The notes: a model not told the origin generated them from the sequence alone. A stretch of 40,738 nt of DNA from Paracoccus saliphilus (GCA_003255745.1 QKYL01000198.1:1-40738), one strand, 5' to 3'. Positions 16,054 to 27,583 are shown, counted from the first letter of the stretch. Numbers and translations are program-made.

Positions 16054-18825
16054 TCAGCCTTGATCCTCGTCGGTCAATGCCTCGGCATCGCCTTGTTCGG
16101 CGATCCTGGCCACCGAAACGACCACCTCGCCATTGCTTGTGTTGAAGATCCTGACCCCTCCGGCGTTGCGTGACCGGAAGCTGATCCCTTCGACAGGCAC
16201 GCGGATCGACTGACCGGTGGACGTGGCCAGCATGATCTGGTTGTCGCCCTCGACCGGGAAGCTGGCGACCAGCGGTCCGCCCCGCATTCCGCGGTCCATC
16301 GCCATCACGCCCTGGCCCCCGCGTCCCCGCACCGGATAGTCGTGGCTGGAGCTGATCTTGCCCGTCCCCTTGGCGGTGATGGTCAGGATCAGGTCCTCGG
16401 CCGCCGACATCTCGATGTAGCGTTCCTGGGTGATGACGCCCTCGACCGGCGCATCCTCGTCCTCGTCCGCCTCGGCCCCGTCGTCCAGCGCGCCTGCAAC
16501 CGCGCGGCGCATCTTCAGATAAGCGACGCGTTCCGACGGATCGGCCTCGAAGTGGCGGATCACGGCCATGCTGACGACACGGTCGCCCGCAGCCAGCCGG
16601 ATGCCCCGCACCCCGGTCGAATCGCGGCCCTTGAAGACCCGGACGGCGGTTGTGGGAAAGCGGATTGCCCGGCCCTGGGCCGTCAGCAGCATCACGTCAT
16701 CCTCGGTCGTGGCCATTCGCACCCCGATCAGGCTCACGCCTTCGGGCAACTTCATGGCGATCTTGCCGTTCGACCGCACACTGCCGAAATCCGACAACGC
16801 GTTGCGCCGTACGTCGCCGTCCGACGTGGCGAAGATCACCTGATAGCTGTCCCATTCGGTTTCTGGCGCGTCCACGGGCATCAGGGCCGCGATGCTGACC
16901 CCGGCGTCGATCGGCAGGATGTTGACAATGGCCTTGCCCTTGGACGTCCGCCCGCCAAGCGGCAGGCGCCAGGTCTTGAGGCGATAGACCATGCCATCGG
17001 TCGTGAAGAACAGCAGTTCCGTGTGGGTGTTGGCCACGAACAGCGTGGTGACCACGTCGTCTTCCTTGGTCGCCATGCCTGACAGGCCCTTGCCGCCCCG
17101 GCGCTGCGCCCTGAATTCAGCCAGCGCGGTGCGCTTGATATAGCCGCCCGAGGTGATGGTCACGACCATGTCCTCGCGCTCGATCAGGTCCTCGTCCAGC
17201 ATGTCGCCGGCCCAATCGGTGATCTCGGTCCGGCGCGGCACGGCGAACAGCGTCTTCACCTCGGTCAGTTCGTCCGAGATGATCGCCATGATCCGCTCAC
17301 GCGAGGCCAGGATCGCCAGATAGTCCCGGATGCTGTCGGCCAAGGATTGCAATTCATCCGTGACCTCCTTGACGCCGATCTGCGTCAGGCGCTGCAGGCG
17401 CAGGTCCAGGATGGCGCGGGCCTGCACCTCGGAAAGATTGTAGGTGCCATCCTCGTTCACCGGGTGCAGCGGATCGTCGATCAGCCGCAGGTATTCCACG
17501 ATGTCATGCGCCGGCCAGCGGCGTTCCATCAAACGTTCGCGCGCCTCGGCGGCATCGGCACTGCTGCGGATCGTGGCCACGACCTCGTCCACGTTGCTGA
17601 CCGCGACGGCCAGGCCGCAAAGAACATGGCTGCGCTCTCGCGCCTTACGCAGCTCAAAGGCCGTGCGGCGGGCCACGACCTCCTCGCGGAAGGCGATGAA
17701 GTAGGTCAGGAAATCACGCAGCGCCAGCTGTTCTGGCTTGCCGCCGTTCAGCGCCAACATGTTGCAGCCGAAAGTGGTCTGCAATTGGGTGAAACGGAAC
17801 AGCTGGTTCAGCACCACGTCGGGCGTTGCGTCGCGGCGCAGTTCCACCACGACCCGGACGCCCTGCCGGTCCGATTCGTCCTGGACCGATGCGATCCCCT
17901 CGACCCGCTTTTCCTTGGCCAGTTCGGCGATCCGCTCGATCAGGGTGGACTTGTTCACCTGATAGGGGATCTCGTCCACGACAATGGCAAAGCGGTCCTT
18001 GCGCGGCTCCTCGATATGGGTCCTGGCGCGGATGATGACGCTGCCGCGTCCTTCAAGATAGGCTTTGCGCGCACCCGACCGGCCCAGGATCATCGCGCCC
18101 GTCGGAAAGTCGGGGCCGGGGATCATCTCCAGCAGGCGTTCGGTCGGCAGGTCGGGATCCGCGATCAGGGCCAGCGTGGCGTCGATCACCTCGCCCAGGT
18201 TGTGGGGCGGGATGTTCGTGGCCATGCCGACTGCGATGCCGCCCGCGCCATTGACCAGCATGTTCGGAAACCGCGCCGGCAGTACCGTGGGTTCCCGATC
18301 CTTGCCGTCATAGTTGTCCTGGAAATCGACGGTGTCCTTGTCGATGTCCATCAGCAGGTAGTTCGCAGGCTTGTCCATGCGGACTTCGGTATAACGCATG
18401 GCGGCCGCGGGATCGCCATCCATGCTGCCGAAATTGCCCTGGCCGTCCAGAAGCGGCAGCGACATCGAAAAGGTCTGCGCCATCCGCACCAGGGCATCAT
18501 AGATCGCGATGTCACCATGCGGATGATACTTGCCCATCACGTCCCCGACCGAACGCGCCGATTTTCGATAGGGCTTGTCCGCGGTGTTGCCGCTTTCGTC
18601 CATCGCGTAAAGGATGCGGCGGTGGACCGGCTTCAGACCGTCCCGCAGGTCGGGGATCGCGCGGCTGACAATCACCGACATCGCATAGTCCAGATACGAT
18701 GTCCGCATCTCGGAGCTGATGTCGATGACGGGCCCGTCGTGATGCATCACCACGCGGGTCCCGGCGTCGCCTTCCTCGCCGGTCTCGGGGGTTTCGGGCA
18801 GATCGTCTTCTGGGGTGTCGGCCAC
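16054..18825 (-). CDS. gyrA: DNA gyrase subunit A
   Basis: A 923-residue subunit of the type II topoisomerase that introduces negative supercoils. The breakage-reunion domain contains [11 protein letters not shown] with the DNA-linking Tyr, and [19 protein letters not shown]. The GyrA-box QRRGGKG that gives the C-terminal beta-pinwheel its wrapping activity is present, marking it as GyrA and not ParC. At codon 106 (18508-18510, ATC) Ile occupies the place of E. coli Ser83, the main quinolone contact, while the Asp87 equivalent is kept. An acidic insert (EADEDEDAP) interrupts the C-terminal domain. GAGGA precedes the start. Confidence 0.97.
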   Translation of the reverse strand: MADTPEDDLPETPETGEEGDAGTRVVMHHDGPVIDISSEMRTSYLDYAMSVIVSRAIPDLRDGLKPVHRRILYAMDESGNTADKPYRKSARSVGDVMGKYHPHGDIAIYDALVRMAQTFSMSLPLLDGQGNFGSMDGDPAAAMRYTEVRMDKPANYLLMDIDKDTVDFQDNYDGKDREPTVLPARFPNMLVNGAGGIAVGMATNIPPHNLGEVIDATLALIADPDLPTERLLEMIPGPDFPTGAMILGRSGARKAYLEGRGSVIIRARTHIEEPRKDRFAIVVDEIPYQVNKSTLIERIAELAKEKRVEGIASVQDESDRQGVRVVVELRRDATPDVVLNQLFRFTQLQTTFGCNMLALNGGKPEQLALRDFLTYFIAFREEVVARRTAFELRKARERSHVLCGLAVAVSNVDEVVATIRSSADAAEARERLMERRWPAHDIVEYLRLIDDPLHPVNEDGTYNLSEVQARAILDLRLQRLTQIGVKEVTDELQSLADSIRDYLAILASRERIMAIISDELTEVKTLFAVPRRTEITDWAGDMLDEDLIEREDMVVTITSGGYIKRTALAEFRAQRRGGKGLSGMATKEDDVVTTLFVANTHTELLFFTTDGMVYRLKTWRLPLGGRTSKGKAIVNILPIDAGVSIAALMPVDAPETEWDSYQVIFATSDGDVRRNALSDFGSVRSNGKIAMKLPEGVSLIGVRMATTEDDVMLLTAQGRAIRFPTTAVRVFKGRDSTGVRGIRLAAGDRVVSMAVIRHFEADPSERVAYLKMRRAVAGALDDGAEADEDEDAPVEGVITQERYIEMSAAEDLILTITAKGTGKISSSHDYPVRGRGGQGVMAMDRGMRGGPLVASFPVEGDNQIMLATSTGQSIRVPVEGISFRSRNAGGVRIFNTSNGEVVVSVARIAEQGDAEALTDEDQG

Positions 18826-18926
18826 GGGTATTCCTCAACATCTAGTTGGTGTTCGGTATAGCCGAGCCGCCGGCGCGGGGCAATCGCGCCCCCGCCCCAG
18901 AGGCAGGAAAACCGCCGTTCTGACGT

Positions 18927-19394
18927 TCAGTTGCCCTTGCGCGCCGCAATCACCCAGAGGCCCGCAAGCCCTGCCGACAAGAGTGCGTTCCATCCTGCCA
19001 TCGAAATGCCAAGAAAGCTCCAGGCGATCTCGTCGCAACGAACGACGGGGGCCGCCTGCAGGCGGGTCATCAGGTCCTGCGTGGTCAGGCGCGCCAAGTC
19101 ACCGACACCGCCCGAACAATGCGACGGTCCCGCCCACCAAGCCAGTTCGACCCCAACGTGATAGACGGCCAGGCCCGTGGCCGTGGCCGCTGCGATCAGC
19201 CCCAGGACCGCCAAGGCGCGGGTGCGCCCGGTCAGCCAGATCAGGCCCGCGATGACGACGGCGGCGACATGCGGCCAACGCTGCAGGATGCACAGCTCGC
19301 ACGGGGCATAGCCCGCGGCCTGGAAACCAAGCGCGGCGATCAGCAACAGGGCCGAACCTGCGGCAGCCGCATAGGAAAGCTGCTGGCCCGTCAC
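18927..19394 (-). CDS. dsbB: Disulfide bond formation protein B
   Basis: A 155-residue inner membrane protein that reoxidises DsbA and passes electrons to quinone. The start is GTG 19394, overlapping the yqaA stop as GTGA, with GAGG upstream. Four hydrophobic spans are evident. The first redox pair is CELC in APCELCILQRWP; the second loop carries SHCSG and VRCDE, giving the second Cys pair. No dsbA is next to it. Coupled translation with yqaA suggests a joint envelope operon. Confidence 0.93.
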   Translation of the reverse strand: MTGQQLSYAAAAGSALLLIAALGFQAAGYAPCELCILQRWPHVAAVVIAGLIWLTGRTRALAVLGLIAAATATGLAVYHVGVELAWWAGPSHCSGGVGDLARLTTQDLMTRLQAAPVVRCDEIAWSFLGISMAGWNALLSAGLAGLWVIAARKGN

Positions 19395-19969
19395 AGGAAC
19401 CTCACCGCTGCCAGACCGCCGACCAGGCAGACCATGAAGATCGTGAATACCAGCCCCAAACGACGCTCGATAAAGTCGCGGATGGGCGGGCCATAGCGCC
19501 ACAGAAGTCCGGCAACCACGAAGAACCGTCCCGCGCGCCCAAGGATCGAGGTCAGCACGAACACCGGCAGCGACAGGCCAACGGCGCCCGAAAAGATGGT
19601 GATGACCTTGAAGGGGAAGGGCGTCAGGGCCGCGATCAGCACCGCCCAACCTCCATATGCCGCAAAGCGTTCCGCAAGCTGCTGATACGCAGCCTCTTTT
19701 CCATAGACGGTCAAAACCCATTGCCCCACCGTGTCCATCAGCACGGCCCCGATCCAGTAGCCAAGAAGCGCCCCCAGGACCGACCCGATCGTGGCGATGG
19801 AAGCGATGATCCAGGCCCGCGCCCTTTGCGCCAGAACCATCGGGATCATCAGCACATCCGGCGGGATCGGAAACACCGAGCTTTCGACGAAGCTGATGGC
19901 GAACAGCGACGAATCCGCGTGCTTGTGACCTGCAAGGCCCATCGTCCAGTCGTAAAGCCTGCGCAGCAT
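19391..19969 (-). CDS. YqaA/DedA-family inner membrane protein
   Basis: A 192-residue membrane protein of the SNARE-associated/VTT group. ATG 19969 (MLRRLYDWTMGLAGHKHA) matches the family start; longer versions run into the divergent metallopeptidase promoter. The core contains SFVESSVFPIPPDVLMIPM, a re-entrant loop with conserved Glu, and GSVLGALLGYWIGA, then LTPFPFKVITIFSGAVGL and the Arg of LGRAGRFFV. DedA/VTT proteins move lipids across the membrane; this branch is not well characterised. It is the first gene of the pair with dsbB. Confidence 0.88.
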   Translation of the reverse strand: MLRRLYDWTMGLAGHKHADSSLFAISFVESSVFPIPPDVLMIPMVLAQRARAWIIASIATIGSVLGALLGYWIGAVLMDTVGQWVLTVYGKEAAYQQLAERFAAYGGWAVLIAALTPFPFKVITIFSGAVGLSLPVFVLTSILGRAGRFFVVAGLLWRYGPPIRDFIERRLGLVFTIFMVCLVGGLAAVRFL

Positions 19970-20123
19970 GTCGGTCCCTTCGATCGTTGTTCCGTGCATC
20001 CCCGCTTCGCGATGCAAGGTCAAGCCTCTTGCGGGTTGGTCGCAGCGCTGTGAAGCCGGGTGGAACCGGTTGTTCTTCCGGACGTTCGGCGCCACAGGTC
20101 GGGTCGGGAAAAGGGTGCCGAAC

Positions 20124-20957
20124 ATGAAATGGCGGGGCAGGCGGGGCAGCAGCAATGTGGAAGACCGGCGCGGCATGGGTGCAGCGGGTGGCGTTGGCAT
20201 CGTGGGAACGTTGGTTGTGCTGGCCGTCGGCTATTTCTTCGGCGTGGATGTCAGCCCCATCGTGCGCGAACTGGACCAGCAGGGTGGCAGCACCGAACTG
20301 AGCCAGCGTGACGAGGAATGGGGCCAGTTCGTCTCGGTCGTGCTGGCCGACACAGAGGAGGTCTGGGACCCGCTCTTGCGCGAACAGGCGGGCCTTGTTT
20401 ATCGGGACCCGACGCTGGTCCTGTTCCGCGGCACGGTGCAGTCGGCCTGTGGGGGTGCCTCCGCGGCGATGGGTCCCTTCTACTGCCCGGGTGATCAGCG
20501 CGTGTATCTGGACACCGACTTCTTCGACATGATGGCCGATCGCATGGGGGCGGGCGGCGACTTTGCGGCCGCCTATGTGATTGCACACGAGGTCGGCCAC
20601 CACGTCCAGAACCTGACAGGCGTGCTGGGCGCGGTCCATGATCAGCGCGGTCGGATAGCAGAGGTGGAAGCAAACCGCCTGTCGGTGGCAACCGAATTGC
20701 AGGCGGACTGTTATGCCGGCATCTGGGCGCGACATGCGCAGGAACGTTTCGGCACTTTGGACGTTGGCGACCTGGAAGAGGCGATGCGGGCTGCCGAAGC
20801 AGTGGGCGATGACGTGATCCAGGCCAGCGCGGGGCAGACCCCGATGCCGGACAGTTTCACCCATGGCTCGGCCGCGCAGCGCCAGGAATGGCTGGAGCGC
20901 GGCTTCCGCTCTGGCGACCTGGCTCAATGCGACACTTTCTCCGCGCAAGAACTTTGA
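20124..20957 (+). CDS. YpfJ-type neutral zinc metallopeptidase
   Basis: A 277-residue protein with a short cytoplasmic N-terminus, one span (GGVGIVGTLVVLAVGYFFGV) and an extracytoplasmic catalytic domain. The zinc motif HExxH is seen in AYVIAHEVGHHVQNLTGV; the third ligand region ELQADCYAGIWA follows. DTDFFDMMADRMGAGGDFA is a family hallmark. Length equals that of family members. Its substrate is unknown. It is divergent from yqaA-dsbB with about 150 bases between, and is followed by a 32-codon gene in the same direction. Confidence 0.9.
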   Translation: MKWRGRRGSSNVEDRRGMGAAGGVGIVGTLVVLAVGYFFGVDVSPIVRELDQQGGSTELSQRDEEWGQFVSVVLADTEEVWDPLLREQAGLVYRDPTLVLFRGTVQSACGGASAAMGPFYCPGDQRVYLDTDFFDMMADRMGAGGDFAAAYVIAHEVGHHVQNLTGVLGAVHDQRGRIAEVEANRLSVATELQADCYAGIWARHAQERFGTLDVGDLEEAMRAAEAVGDDVIQASAGQTPMPDSFTHGSAAQRQEWLERGFRSGDLAQCDTFSAQEL

Positions 20958-20988
20958 CGGGGTTTACCCCAACGAGACAGAGGACAGG

Positions 20989-21087
20989 ATGACGACCATC
21001 GCGATGCTGCTTGGACTTGTGACGGCCTTCGCCATTACCCTGCGTTTGGGTGCGCCCAAAAGCCGCGCGCCTACGACCAAGGACTAG
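20989..21087 (+). CDS. Small membrane protein, 32 residues
   Basis: A short gene 31 bases after the metallopeptidase stop. ATG 20989 is preceded by an AGAGGACAGG purine run. The product is one hydrophobic helix (MLLGLVTAFAITLRLGAP) and a polar tail ending APTTKD. I do not know the family. Support comes from the ribosome site and compact spacing rather than from any known homolog. It may partner the metallopeptidase in the membrane. Confidence 0.45.
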   Translation: MTTIAMLLGLVTAFAITLRLGAPKSRAPTTKD

Positions 21088-21090
21088 ATC

Positions 21091-21276
21091 CTAGCGCGGC
21101 AGGCCCGGGTTGCGGCGAGGGTCAAGCGTCGCCCAATCTGGCCAAAACCCCAATTTTTCAAGCAGCACAACCGCCAGTCCCACCGCGACGATCCCAAGAA
21201 CCAGCTTGGCCATTTGGGCACTGGGGGGACGCCGCGCCCATCTGGCAGCCCGCAAAAGCCAGATCATATTGTTCAT
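21091..21276 (-). CDS. Small membrane protein, 61 residues, next to coq10
   Basis: Reads MNNMIWLLRAARWARRPPSA, then a hydrophobic helix (VLGIVAVGLAVVLLEKLGFW) and PDWATLDPRRN. The positive N-terminus and single span suggest an inner membrane protein with the short C-terminus outside. It resembles small proteins found near coq10 homologs in Rhodobacterales, though this is from memory. It is divergent from the coq10-like gene and converges on the 32-codon gene, three bases away. Confidence 0.6.
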   Translation of the reverse strand: MNNMIWLLRAARWARRPPSAQMAKLVLGIVAVGLAVVLLEKLGFWPDWATLDPRRNPGLPR

Positions 21277-21345
21277 TGCGCGCCCCGCCTGCTAAGTGCT
21301 GGCGCGACTCGACCAGACGCCGCGCCGAAACTCAAGAGCTTGCCC

Positions 21346-21822
21346 TTGCCCAATCATCACGACAGCCGAAACCTGCCCTACTCTGCGCGCCAGATGTACG
21401 ACCTTGTGGCCGATATCGAAAGCTACCCGCAGTTCCTGCCTTGGAACAGCGCGGCCCGGATCAGGTCGCAGGAAACCCGCCCCGATGGCGCCGAAGAAAT
21501 TGCGGCCGATCTGGTCATCAGCTTCAAGGTGTTCCGCGAACGGTTCGGCAGCACTGTCGTGCTGTGGCCGCAGGATGATCAGGGACGGCTCAAGATCGAC
21601 ACGGAATACTTGGACGGCCCATTCAAGCACATGCGCAGCGGATGGACCTTCACCGACCGCCCCGAGGGTGGATGCCATGTCGATTTCTTCGTCGATTTCG
21701 AATTTCGCAACGCCATCCTGCAGCGCCTCATCGGAGTGGTCTTCCACGAGGCGATGTCGCGGATCGTGCGTGCCTTTGAAGATCGCGCGCGCAAGCTTTA
21801 TGGCACGCCGCCGCAGGGATGA
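21346..21822 (+). CDS. Coq10-like SRPBCC/START protein (RatA superfamily)
   Basis: A 158-residue protein. No ATG fits the family start; TTG 21346 gives LPNHHDSRNLPYSARQMYDL, with AAGAG about eight bases upstream (TTG 21340 is the alternative). The motifs VADIESYPQFLPWNSAARI and DTEYLDGPFKHMRSGWTF are those of the Coq10/RatA subgroup of SRPBCC folds. Coq10 binds ubiquinone and supports its synthesis or delivery in the respiratory chain. RatA of E. coli has been called a toxin that blocks ribosome subunit joining, but no antitoxin gene is seen here, so the Coq10 role is favoured. Confidence 0.85.
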   Translation: MPNHHDSRNLPYSARQMYDLVADIESYPQFLPWNSAARIRSQETRPDGAEEIAADLVISFKVFRERFGSTVVLWPQDDQGRLKIDTEYLDGPFKHMRSGWTFTDRPEGGCHVDFFVDFEFRNAILQRLIGVVFHEAMSRIVRAFEDRARKLYGTPPQG

Positions 21823-21828
21823 TGACGA

Positions 21829-21854
21829 AAGGGCCACCCGATGGGGTGGCCCTT
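21829..21854. terminator. Bidirectional terminator between coq10-like gene and metK
   Basis: A perfect 11-pair stem (AAGGGCCACCC and GGGTGGCCCTT) with a GATG loop lies between two converging stop codons. The plus side is followed by GTTGTTTC and the minus side by TCGTCATC, so it could serve both genes. Confidence 0.8.
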
Positions 21855-21860
21855 GTTGTT

Positions 21861-23039
21861 TCAGCTCAGCGCGGCCTTGAGTGCTTCGGCCTTGTCGGTG
21901 CGTTCCCAGCTGAAGGCAGTCGCGCCGTTCAGCGGATGGGGCGCACGACCGAAATGGCCATAGCTGGCCGTGGGGCGATAGATCGGGTGCAGCAGGTCCA
22001 GTTCGCGAATAATGGCGAAGGGGCGCAGGTCAAAAACCTCTCGGATCGCCGCCACGATCTTTTCGACGGGCACTGTCTCGGTGCCAAAGCAGTTGAGGCT
22101 GATCGAGGTCGGTTCGGCTACACCAATGGCATAGCTGACCTGGATCTCGCAGCGGCTGGCCAGTCCTGCCGCCACGATGTTCTTGGCCACCCAACGACCG
22201 GCATAGGCCGCCGAACGGTCGACCTTGGACGGGTCCTTGCCCGAAAACGCGCCGCCACCGTGACGCGCCATGCCGCCATAGCTGTCGACGATGATCTTGC
22301 GGCCGGTCAGGCCGCAATCGCCGACCGGGCCGCCGATCACGAACTTGCCGGTGGGGTTGATGAAATACTTGGTCTGATCCGACAGCCACTCGGCCGGCAG
22401 GACCGGCTTGATGATTTCCTCGATCACCGCCTCGCGCAGGTCGGCCAGTGAAATTTCAGGGTTGTGCTGCGTGGACAGCACGACCGCGTCAATCCCTGAC
22501 GGGCGACCCTCCGCGTCATAGCGCAGAGTGACCTGCGATTTCGCATCGGGGCGCAGCCAGTCCAGCGTGCCGTCGCGGCGGACCTTGGACTGGCGCTCCA
22601 CCAGCCGGTGGGCATAGGTGATCGGCGCGGGCATCAGCACGTCGGTTTCGTTGCTGGCATAGCCGAACATCAGGCCCTGATCGCCCGCGCCCTGATCCTC
22701 CAGGTTTTCGCGGTCGACGCCCTGGTTGATTTCAGGGGATTGCTTGCCGATGATGTTGATGACCGAGCAGGTCGCCCCGTCAAAGCCCACATCCGACGAA
22801 GTATAGCCGATATCGTTGATCACGCCGCGCACGATGGATTCCAAGTCCACCCATGCGCTTGTCGTGATCTCGCCCGAGATGATGGCGACGCCGGTCTTGA
22901 CCATGGTCTCGCAGGCGACACGGGCGCGCGGGTCCTCGGCCAGGATGGCGTCAAGGATCGCGTCGCTGATCTGGTCGGCGATCTTGTCGGGATGGCCCTC
23001 GGAAACGGATTCCGAGGTGAAAAGCGAATATTCGGTCAT
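21861..23039 (-). CDS. metK: S-adenosylmethionine synthetase
   Basis: A 392-residue enzyme making S-adenosylmethionine from methionine and ATP. ATG 23039 gives [20 protein letters not shown], where the His and Asp of GHPDK bind [15 protein letters not shown] and [19 protein letters not shown] (phosphate and metal loops) follow. Length is standard. It begins five bases after the ahcY stop, so methyl donor synthesis and recycling of its product are co-transcribed. A terminator follows at 21829-21854. Confidence 0.97.
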   Translation of the reverse strand: MTEYSLFTSESVSEGHPDKIADQISDAILDAILAEDPRARVACETMVKTGVAIISGEITTSAWVDLESIVRGVINDIGYTSSDVGFDGATCSVINIIGKQSPEINQGVDRENLEDQGAGDQGLMFGYASNETDVLMPAPITYAHRLVERQSKVRRDGTLDWLRPDAKSQVTLRYDAEGRPSGIDAVVLSTQHNPEISLADLREAVIEEIIKPVLPAEWLSDQTKYFINPTGKFVIGGPVGDCGLTGRKIIVDSYGGMARHGGGAFSGKDPSKVDRSAAYAGRWVAKNIVAAGLASRCEIQVSYAIGVAEPTSISLNCFGTETVPVEKIVAAIREVFDLRPFAIIRELDLLHPIYRPTASYGHFGRAPHPLNGATAFSWERTDKAEALKAALS

Positions 23040-23044
23040 TTTAC

Positions 23045-24430
23045 TCAGTACCGGTAATGATCGGATTTGAAGGGCCCTTCGGGGGTCACCCCGATGTAGG
23101 CGGCCTGTTCCGGCGACAGCGTGGACAGTTTTGCGCCCACCTTGTCCAGATGCAGGCGTGCCACCTTTTCGTCCAGCGCCTTGGGCAGGATATAGACTCC
23201 GGGCTTGTAATCCTCGCCCTTGGTCCACAGCTCGATCTGCGCCAGGACCTGATTGGTAAAGCTGGCCGACATCACGAAGGAGGGGTGGCCCGTGGCGTTC
23301 CCCAGGTTCAGCAGGCGGCCTTGCGACAGCAGGATGATGCGGCTGCCCGAAGGCATCTCGATCATGTCCACCTGGTCCTTGATGTTCGTCCACTTGTGAT
23401 TGCGCAGGGCGGCGACCTGGATCTCGTTGTCGAAATGGCCGATATTGCCGACGATGGCCATGTCCTTCATCTGGCGCATATGCTCCAGCCGGATCACGTC
23501 CCGGTTGCCGGTGGTGGTGATGAAGATGTCGGCACTGTCGGCCACATCCTCTAGCGTCACGACCTCGAACCCGTCCATCGCCGCCTGCAGCGCGCAGATC
23601 GGATCGACCTCCGTCACCTTCACGCGGGCGCCGGCGCCCTGAAGGCTGGCGGCCGAGCCCTTGCCGACGTCACCATAGCCGCAGACAACGGCGACCTTGC
23701 CCGCCATCATCACATCGGTCGCGCGGCGGATGCCGTCAACAAGCGATTCCTTGCAACCGTACTTGTTGTCGAACTTGGACTTCGTGACGCTGTCGTTGAC
23801 GTTGATCGCGGGGAAAGGCAGTTGGCCGTTCTTCTGCAGGTCGTAAAGACGATGAACGCCGGTCGTGGTTTCCTCGGAAACGCCCAGGATCTGGTCGCGG
23901 GTGCGCGTGAACCAGCCCGGCGACTGCGCCATGCGCTTGGCGATTTGGGCCTTGATCACTGCTTCTTCGTCCGATTGCGGCACCGGAATGATCTCCTCAC
24001 CCGCTTCGGCGCGCGCGCCCAGCAGGACATAGAGCGTGGCATCGCCGCCATCGTCCAGGATCAGGTTCGCACCTTGTTCGAACTGGAACGAGCGGTCCAG
24101 GTAATCCCAATGCTCGGCCAGGCTCTGGCCTTTGATCGCGAATACCGGGATGCCCGCGGCGGCAATCGCGGCCGCCGCATGGTCTTGGGTCGAATAGATG
24201 TTGCAGGATGCCCACCGCACATCGGCCCCCAGTTCCACCAGCGTCTCGATCAGCACGGCGGTCTGGATGGTCATGTGCAGGCTGCCGACGATGCGCGCGC
24301 CTTTCAGCGGGCGAGCCTCGCCGTATTCGGCGCGCAGGGCCATCAGGCCCGGCATCTCGGTCTCGGCAATATCCAGTTCCTTGCGGCCGAATTCCGCCAG
24401 CGCCAGGTCCTTGATGATGTAATCGGTCAC
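23045..24430 (-). CDS. ahcY: S-adenosylhomocysteine hydrolase
   Basis: A 461-residue NAD-dependent enzyme that splits S-adenosylhomocysteine into adenosine and homocysteine. The start is GTG 24430 ([19 protein letters not shown]). The NAD site is [10 protein letters not shown], and [20 protein letters not shown] carries the catalytic Lys/Asp region. The C-terminus HYRY, which closes the partner subunit's site in the tetramer, is intact. It leads the ahcY-metK operon. A small hairpin lies ahead of it, but no SAH or SAM/SAH riboswitch consensus is visible. Confidence 0.97.
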   Translation of the reverse strand: MTDYIIKDLALAEFGRKELDIAETEMPGLMALRAEYGEARPLKGARIVGSLHMTIQTAVLIETLVELGADVRWASCNIYSTQDHAAAAIAAAGIPVFAIKGQSLAEHWDYLDRSFQFEQGANLILDDGGDATLYVLLGARAEAGEEIIPVPQSDEEAVIKAQIAKRMAQSPGWFTRTRDQILGVSEETTTGVHRLYDLQKNGQLPFPAINVNDSVTKSKFDNKYGCKESLVDGIRRATDVMMAGKVAVVCGYGDVGKGSAASLQGAGARVKVTEVDPICALQAAMDGFEVVTLEDVADSADIFITTTGNRDVIRLEHMRQMKDMAIVGNIGHFDNEIQVAALRNHKWTNIKDQVDMIEMPSGSRIILLSQGRLLNLGNATGHPSFVMSASFTNQVLAQIELWTKGEDYKPGVYILPKALDEKVARLHLDKVGAKLSTLSPEQAAYIGVTPEGPFKSDHYRY

Positions 24431-24448
24431 GTGATGTCTTTCGTCATA

Positions 24449-24464
24449 CCCAATTTGTCTTGGG
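24449..24464 (-). promoter_or_regulatory. Small hairpin in the ahcY leader
   Basis: On the minus strand CCCAA-GACAAA-TTGGG forms a five-pair stem about 19 bases before the ahcY start codon. It is not a known riboswitch by sequence. It may influence ribosome access, or be chance. Confidence 0.25.
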
Positions 24465-24517
24465 GATAGCGCATGCCCCCCACGTTCGAAAGGGTCTATT
24501 CTGTCACGCCGCCCTGT

Positions 24518-25156
24518 TCATGCGGGTAGGGGCTGGCTGCTGCGCGCGACACGCAGGATGAAATCCCGCGTCAGCATCTTGGCTGTCCCGACCGGATCTT
24601 CGCCCAGCATGCTGTCGCGCGTCTGGTCCTCGACGATCATGCGGGCCAGCCCATAGGCATAGCTGCGCGCAGAAAGAACCAGCACCGCGATATCCTCCTT
24701 CGGATGCAGCAAACCTTCGGACTTCGCGCGCGTCAGCATGCGCGTCATCAGGTCGGTGACCGAAACGACATAGCGGCGCAGGTTGGGAATGTTCATGACC
24801 TCCAGCAGCCGCTGGTCAGACATCAGGCGGAACTGGGCCCGATGGCGGTCGGCCCAATCCAGGTACGCGTCGCCCAAGGCGATGAACTGGGCCATCGGGT
24901 TGCGCGGATCGACGCGAACCACCGCCTTGGTGCAGGTGTCCATCAGGATGATCAGCGCCTGCTCGACGGCAGCGGTCAGCAGCGCCCTGTCGTCGGCGAA
25001 AAGCCGGGTGATGACATCCGTTTCAACGCCCAAGGCATCGGCAACGCTGTCACGCGTGGGCGCGCGCGACTGGCTTTCCTCAACAAGGGAAAGGGTCACA
25101 TGAACGGCGCGTTCATGAGTTCTCAGGGCTTCAATATCTGGATTGGAGTGGCTCAT
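24518..25156 (-). CDS. TetR/AcrR-family transcriptional regulator
   Basis: A 212-residue protein. ATG 25156 (MSHSNPDIEALRTHERAVHV) is preceded by AGAAGAA. Residues 20-65 form the N-terminal DNA-binding helices (TRDSVADALGVETDVITRLF), diverged from typical TetR. The helical C-terminal domain (about 75-205) should bind a ligand and dimerise. It lies 87 bases ahead of the ahcY start and in the same direction, so it might regulate the methyl cycle; this is inference from position. Bases 25157-25391, between it and typA, are AT-rich and probably hold its promoter. Confidence 0.75.
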   Translation of the reverse strand: MSHSNPDIEALRTHERAVHVTLSLVEESQSRAPTRDSVADALGVETDVITRLFADDRALLTAAVEQALIILMDTCTKAVVRVDPRNPMAQFIALGDAYLDWADRHRAQFRLMSDQRLLEVMNIPNLRRYVVSVTDLMTRMLTRAKSEGLLHPKEDIAVLVLSARSYAYGLARMIVEDQTRDSMLGEDPVGTAKMLTRDFILRVARSSQPLPA

Positions 25157-25350
25157 TTCTTCTGGCCCCTGTTTCGTTGGCAGCATGAGGCGAAGCAAAA
25201 CAGCTCAATCGGAAATGTATCCCAAGTCGCAAATGACCAGTGCCGTCCCGGAATGGACGGATAATAACCTTTGATTAGATCACCATAGCACGAGCAAAAG
25301 TGTTCGTGATCTACCTAAAAAGACAGGTTCGGAAGCCCAAAGTCAATTCA

Positions 25351-25366
25351 CGGCCCCGAAGGACCG
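25351..25366 (-). terminator. UUCG-loop hairpin after typA
   Basis: Read on the minus strand, CGGTCC-TTCG-GGGCCG forms a six-pair stem closed by the very stable UUCG tetraloop, 25 bases past the typA stop. The downstream TGAATTGACTTT is only weakly T-rich, so termination efficiency is uncertain. Confidence 0.5.
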
Positions 25367-25391
25367 CGAATTAATTTGCACAAATTGTAAG

Positions 25392-27212
<1,821 letters not shown>

Positions 27213-27283
27213 GACGGCCTTAATCATTAGGTTTCGCGGCTGCCCTAACGGATAAGGGCCGCGAAGGCTAGCCCGCAAATGGC

Positions 27284-27314
27284 ACGGGCCCCCGCCGTGA
27301 CGGCGAGGGCCCGT
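27284..27314 (-). terminator. Long GC hairpin after the 24-residue peptide gene
   Basis: A 14-pair stem around a three-base loop. Read as minus-strand RNA all positions pair (one G-U), while the plus strand has a C-A mismatch, so it seems built for the minus strand. No T-run follows. It sits 45 bases past the stop of the small gene and about 70 bases ahead of typA. Confidence 0.6.
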
Positions 27315-27358
27315 ATTCCGTCGCGTTCCTGTTACGGCCCTTGTGGGGCCGCCTGTCC

Positions 27359-27433
27359 TCAGCGCAGGCCGAGGAAGGACAGGACCAGCAGGACGACGAC
27401 GACAAGTCCAACGATGTAGATGATCGAGTTCAT
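27359..27433 (-). CDS. 24-residue single-span membrane peptide
   Basis: The minus strand encodes MNSIIYIVGLVVVVLLVLSF followed by LGLR and a stop. The ATG at 27433 has AAGGGA eight bases upstream, and a strong hairpin follows the gene. The product is one transmembrane helix with a basic end. Similar short peptides ending in F-x-GLR are common in alphaproteobacteria, in my recollection, yet have no known role. The size is below most gene-finder limits. Confidence 0.65.
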   Translation of the reverse strand: MNSIIYIVGLVVVVLLVLSFLGLR

Positions 27434-27583
27434 GATGTATTCCCTTATGCTCAGGTGCCGCCGTTGGACTGGTGTCCGCGGACATTCGGCACGTCCCTTT
27501 CGCAACGGTGTCCAACAGCAACAGGTTCCGGCCAAAACGGAAAAAATCGCGCCCGCGCAGATAGCTGCACCAATCCCGCGTCG

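Noticed and set aside
17347..18861. A 504-codon open frame on the plus strand opposite gyrA
   Set aside because: It is antisense to a fully conserved gyrA; composition of high-GC DNA leaves long open shadow frames and the protein has no recognisable domain.
21346..21822. RatA toxin of a toxin-antitoxin pair
   Set aside because: No antitoxin-like RatB gene lies next to it, and the motifs fit the Coq10 role in alphaproteobacteria.
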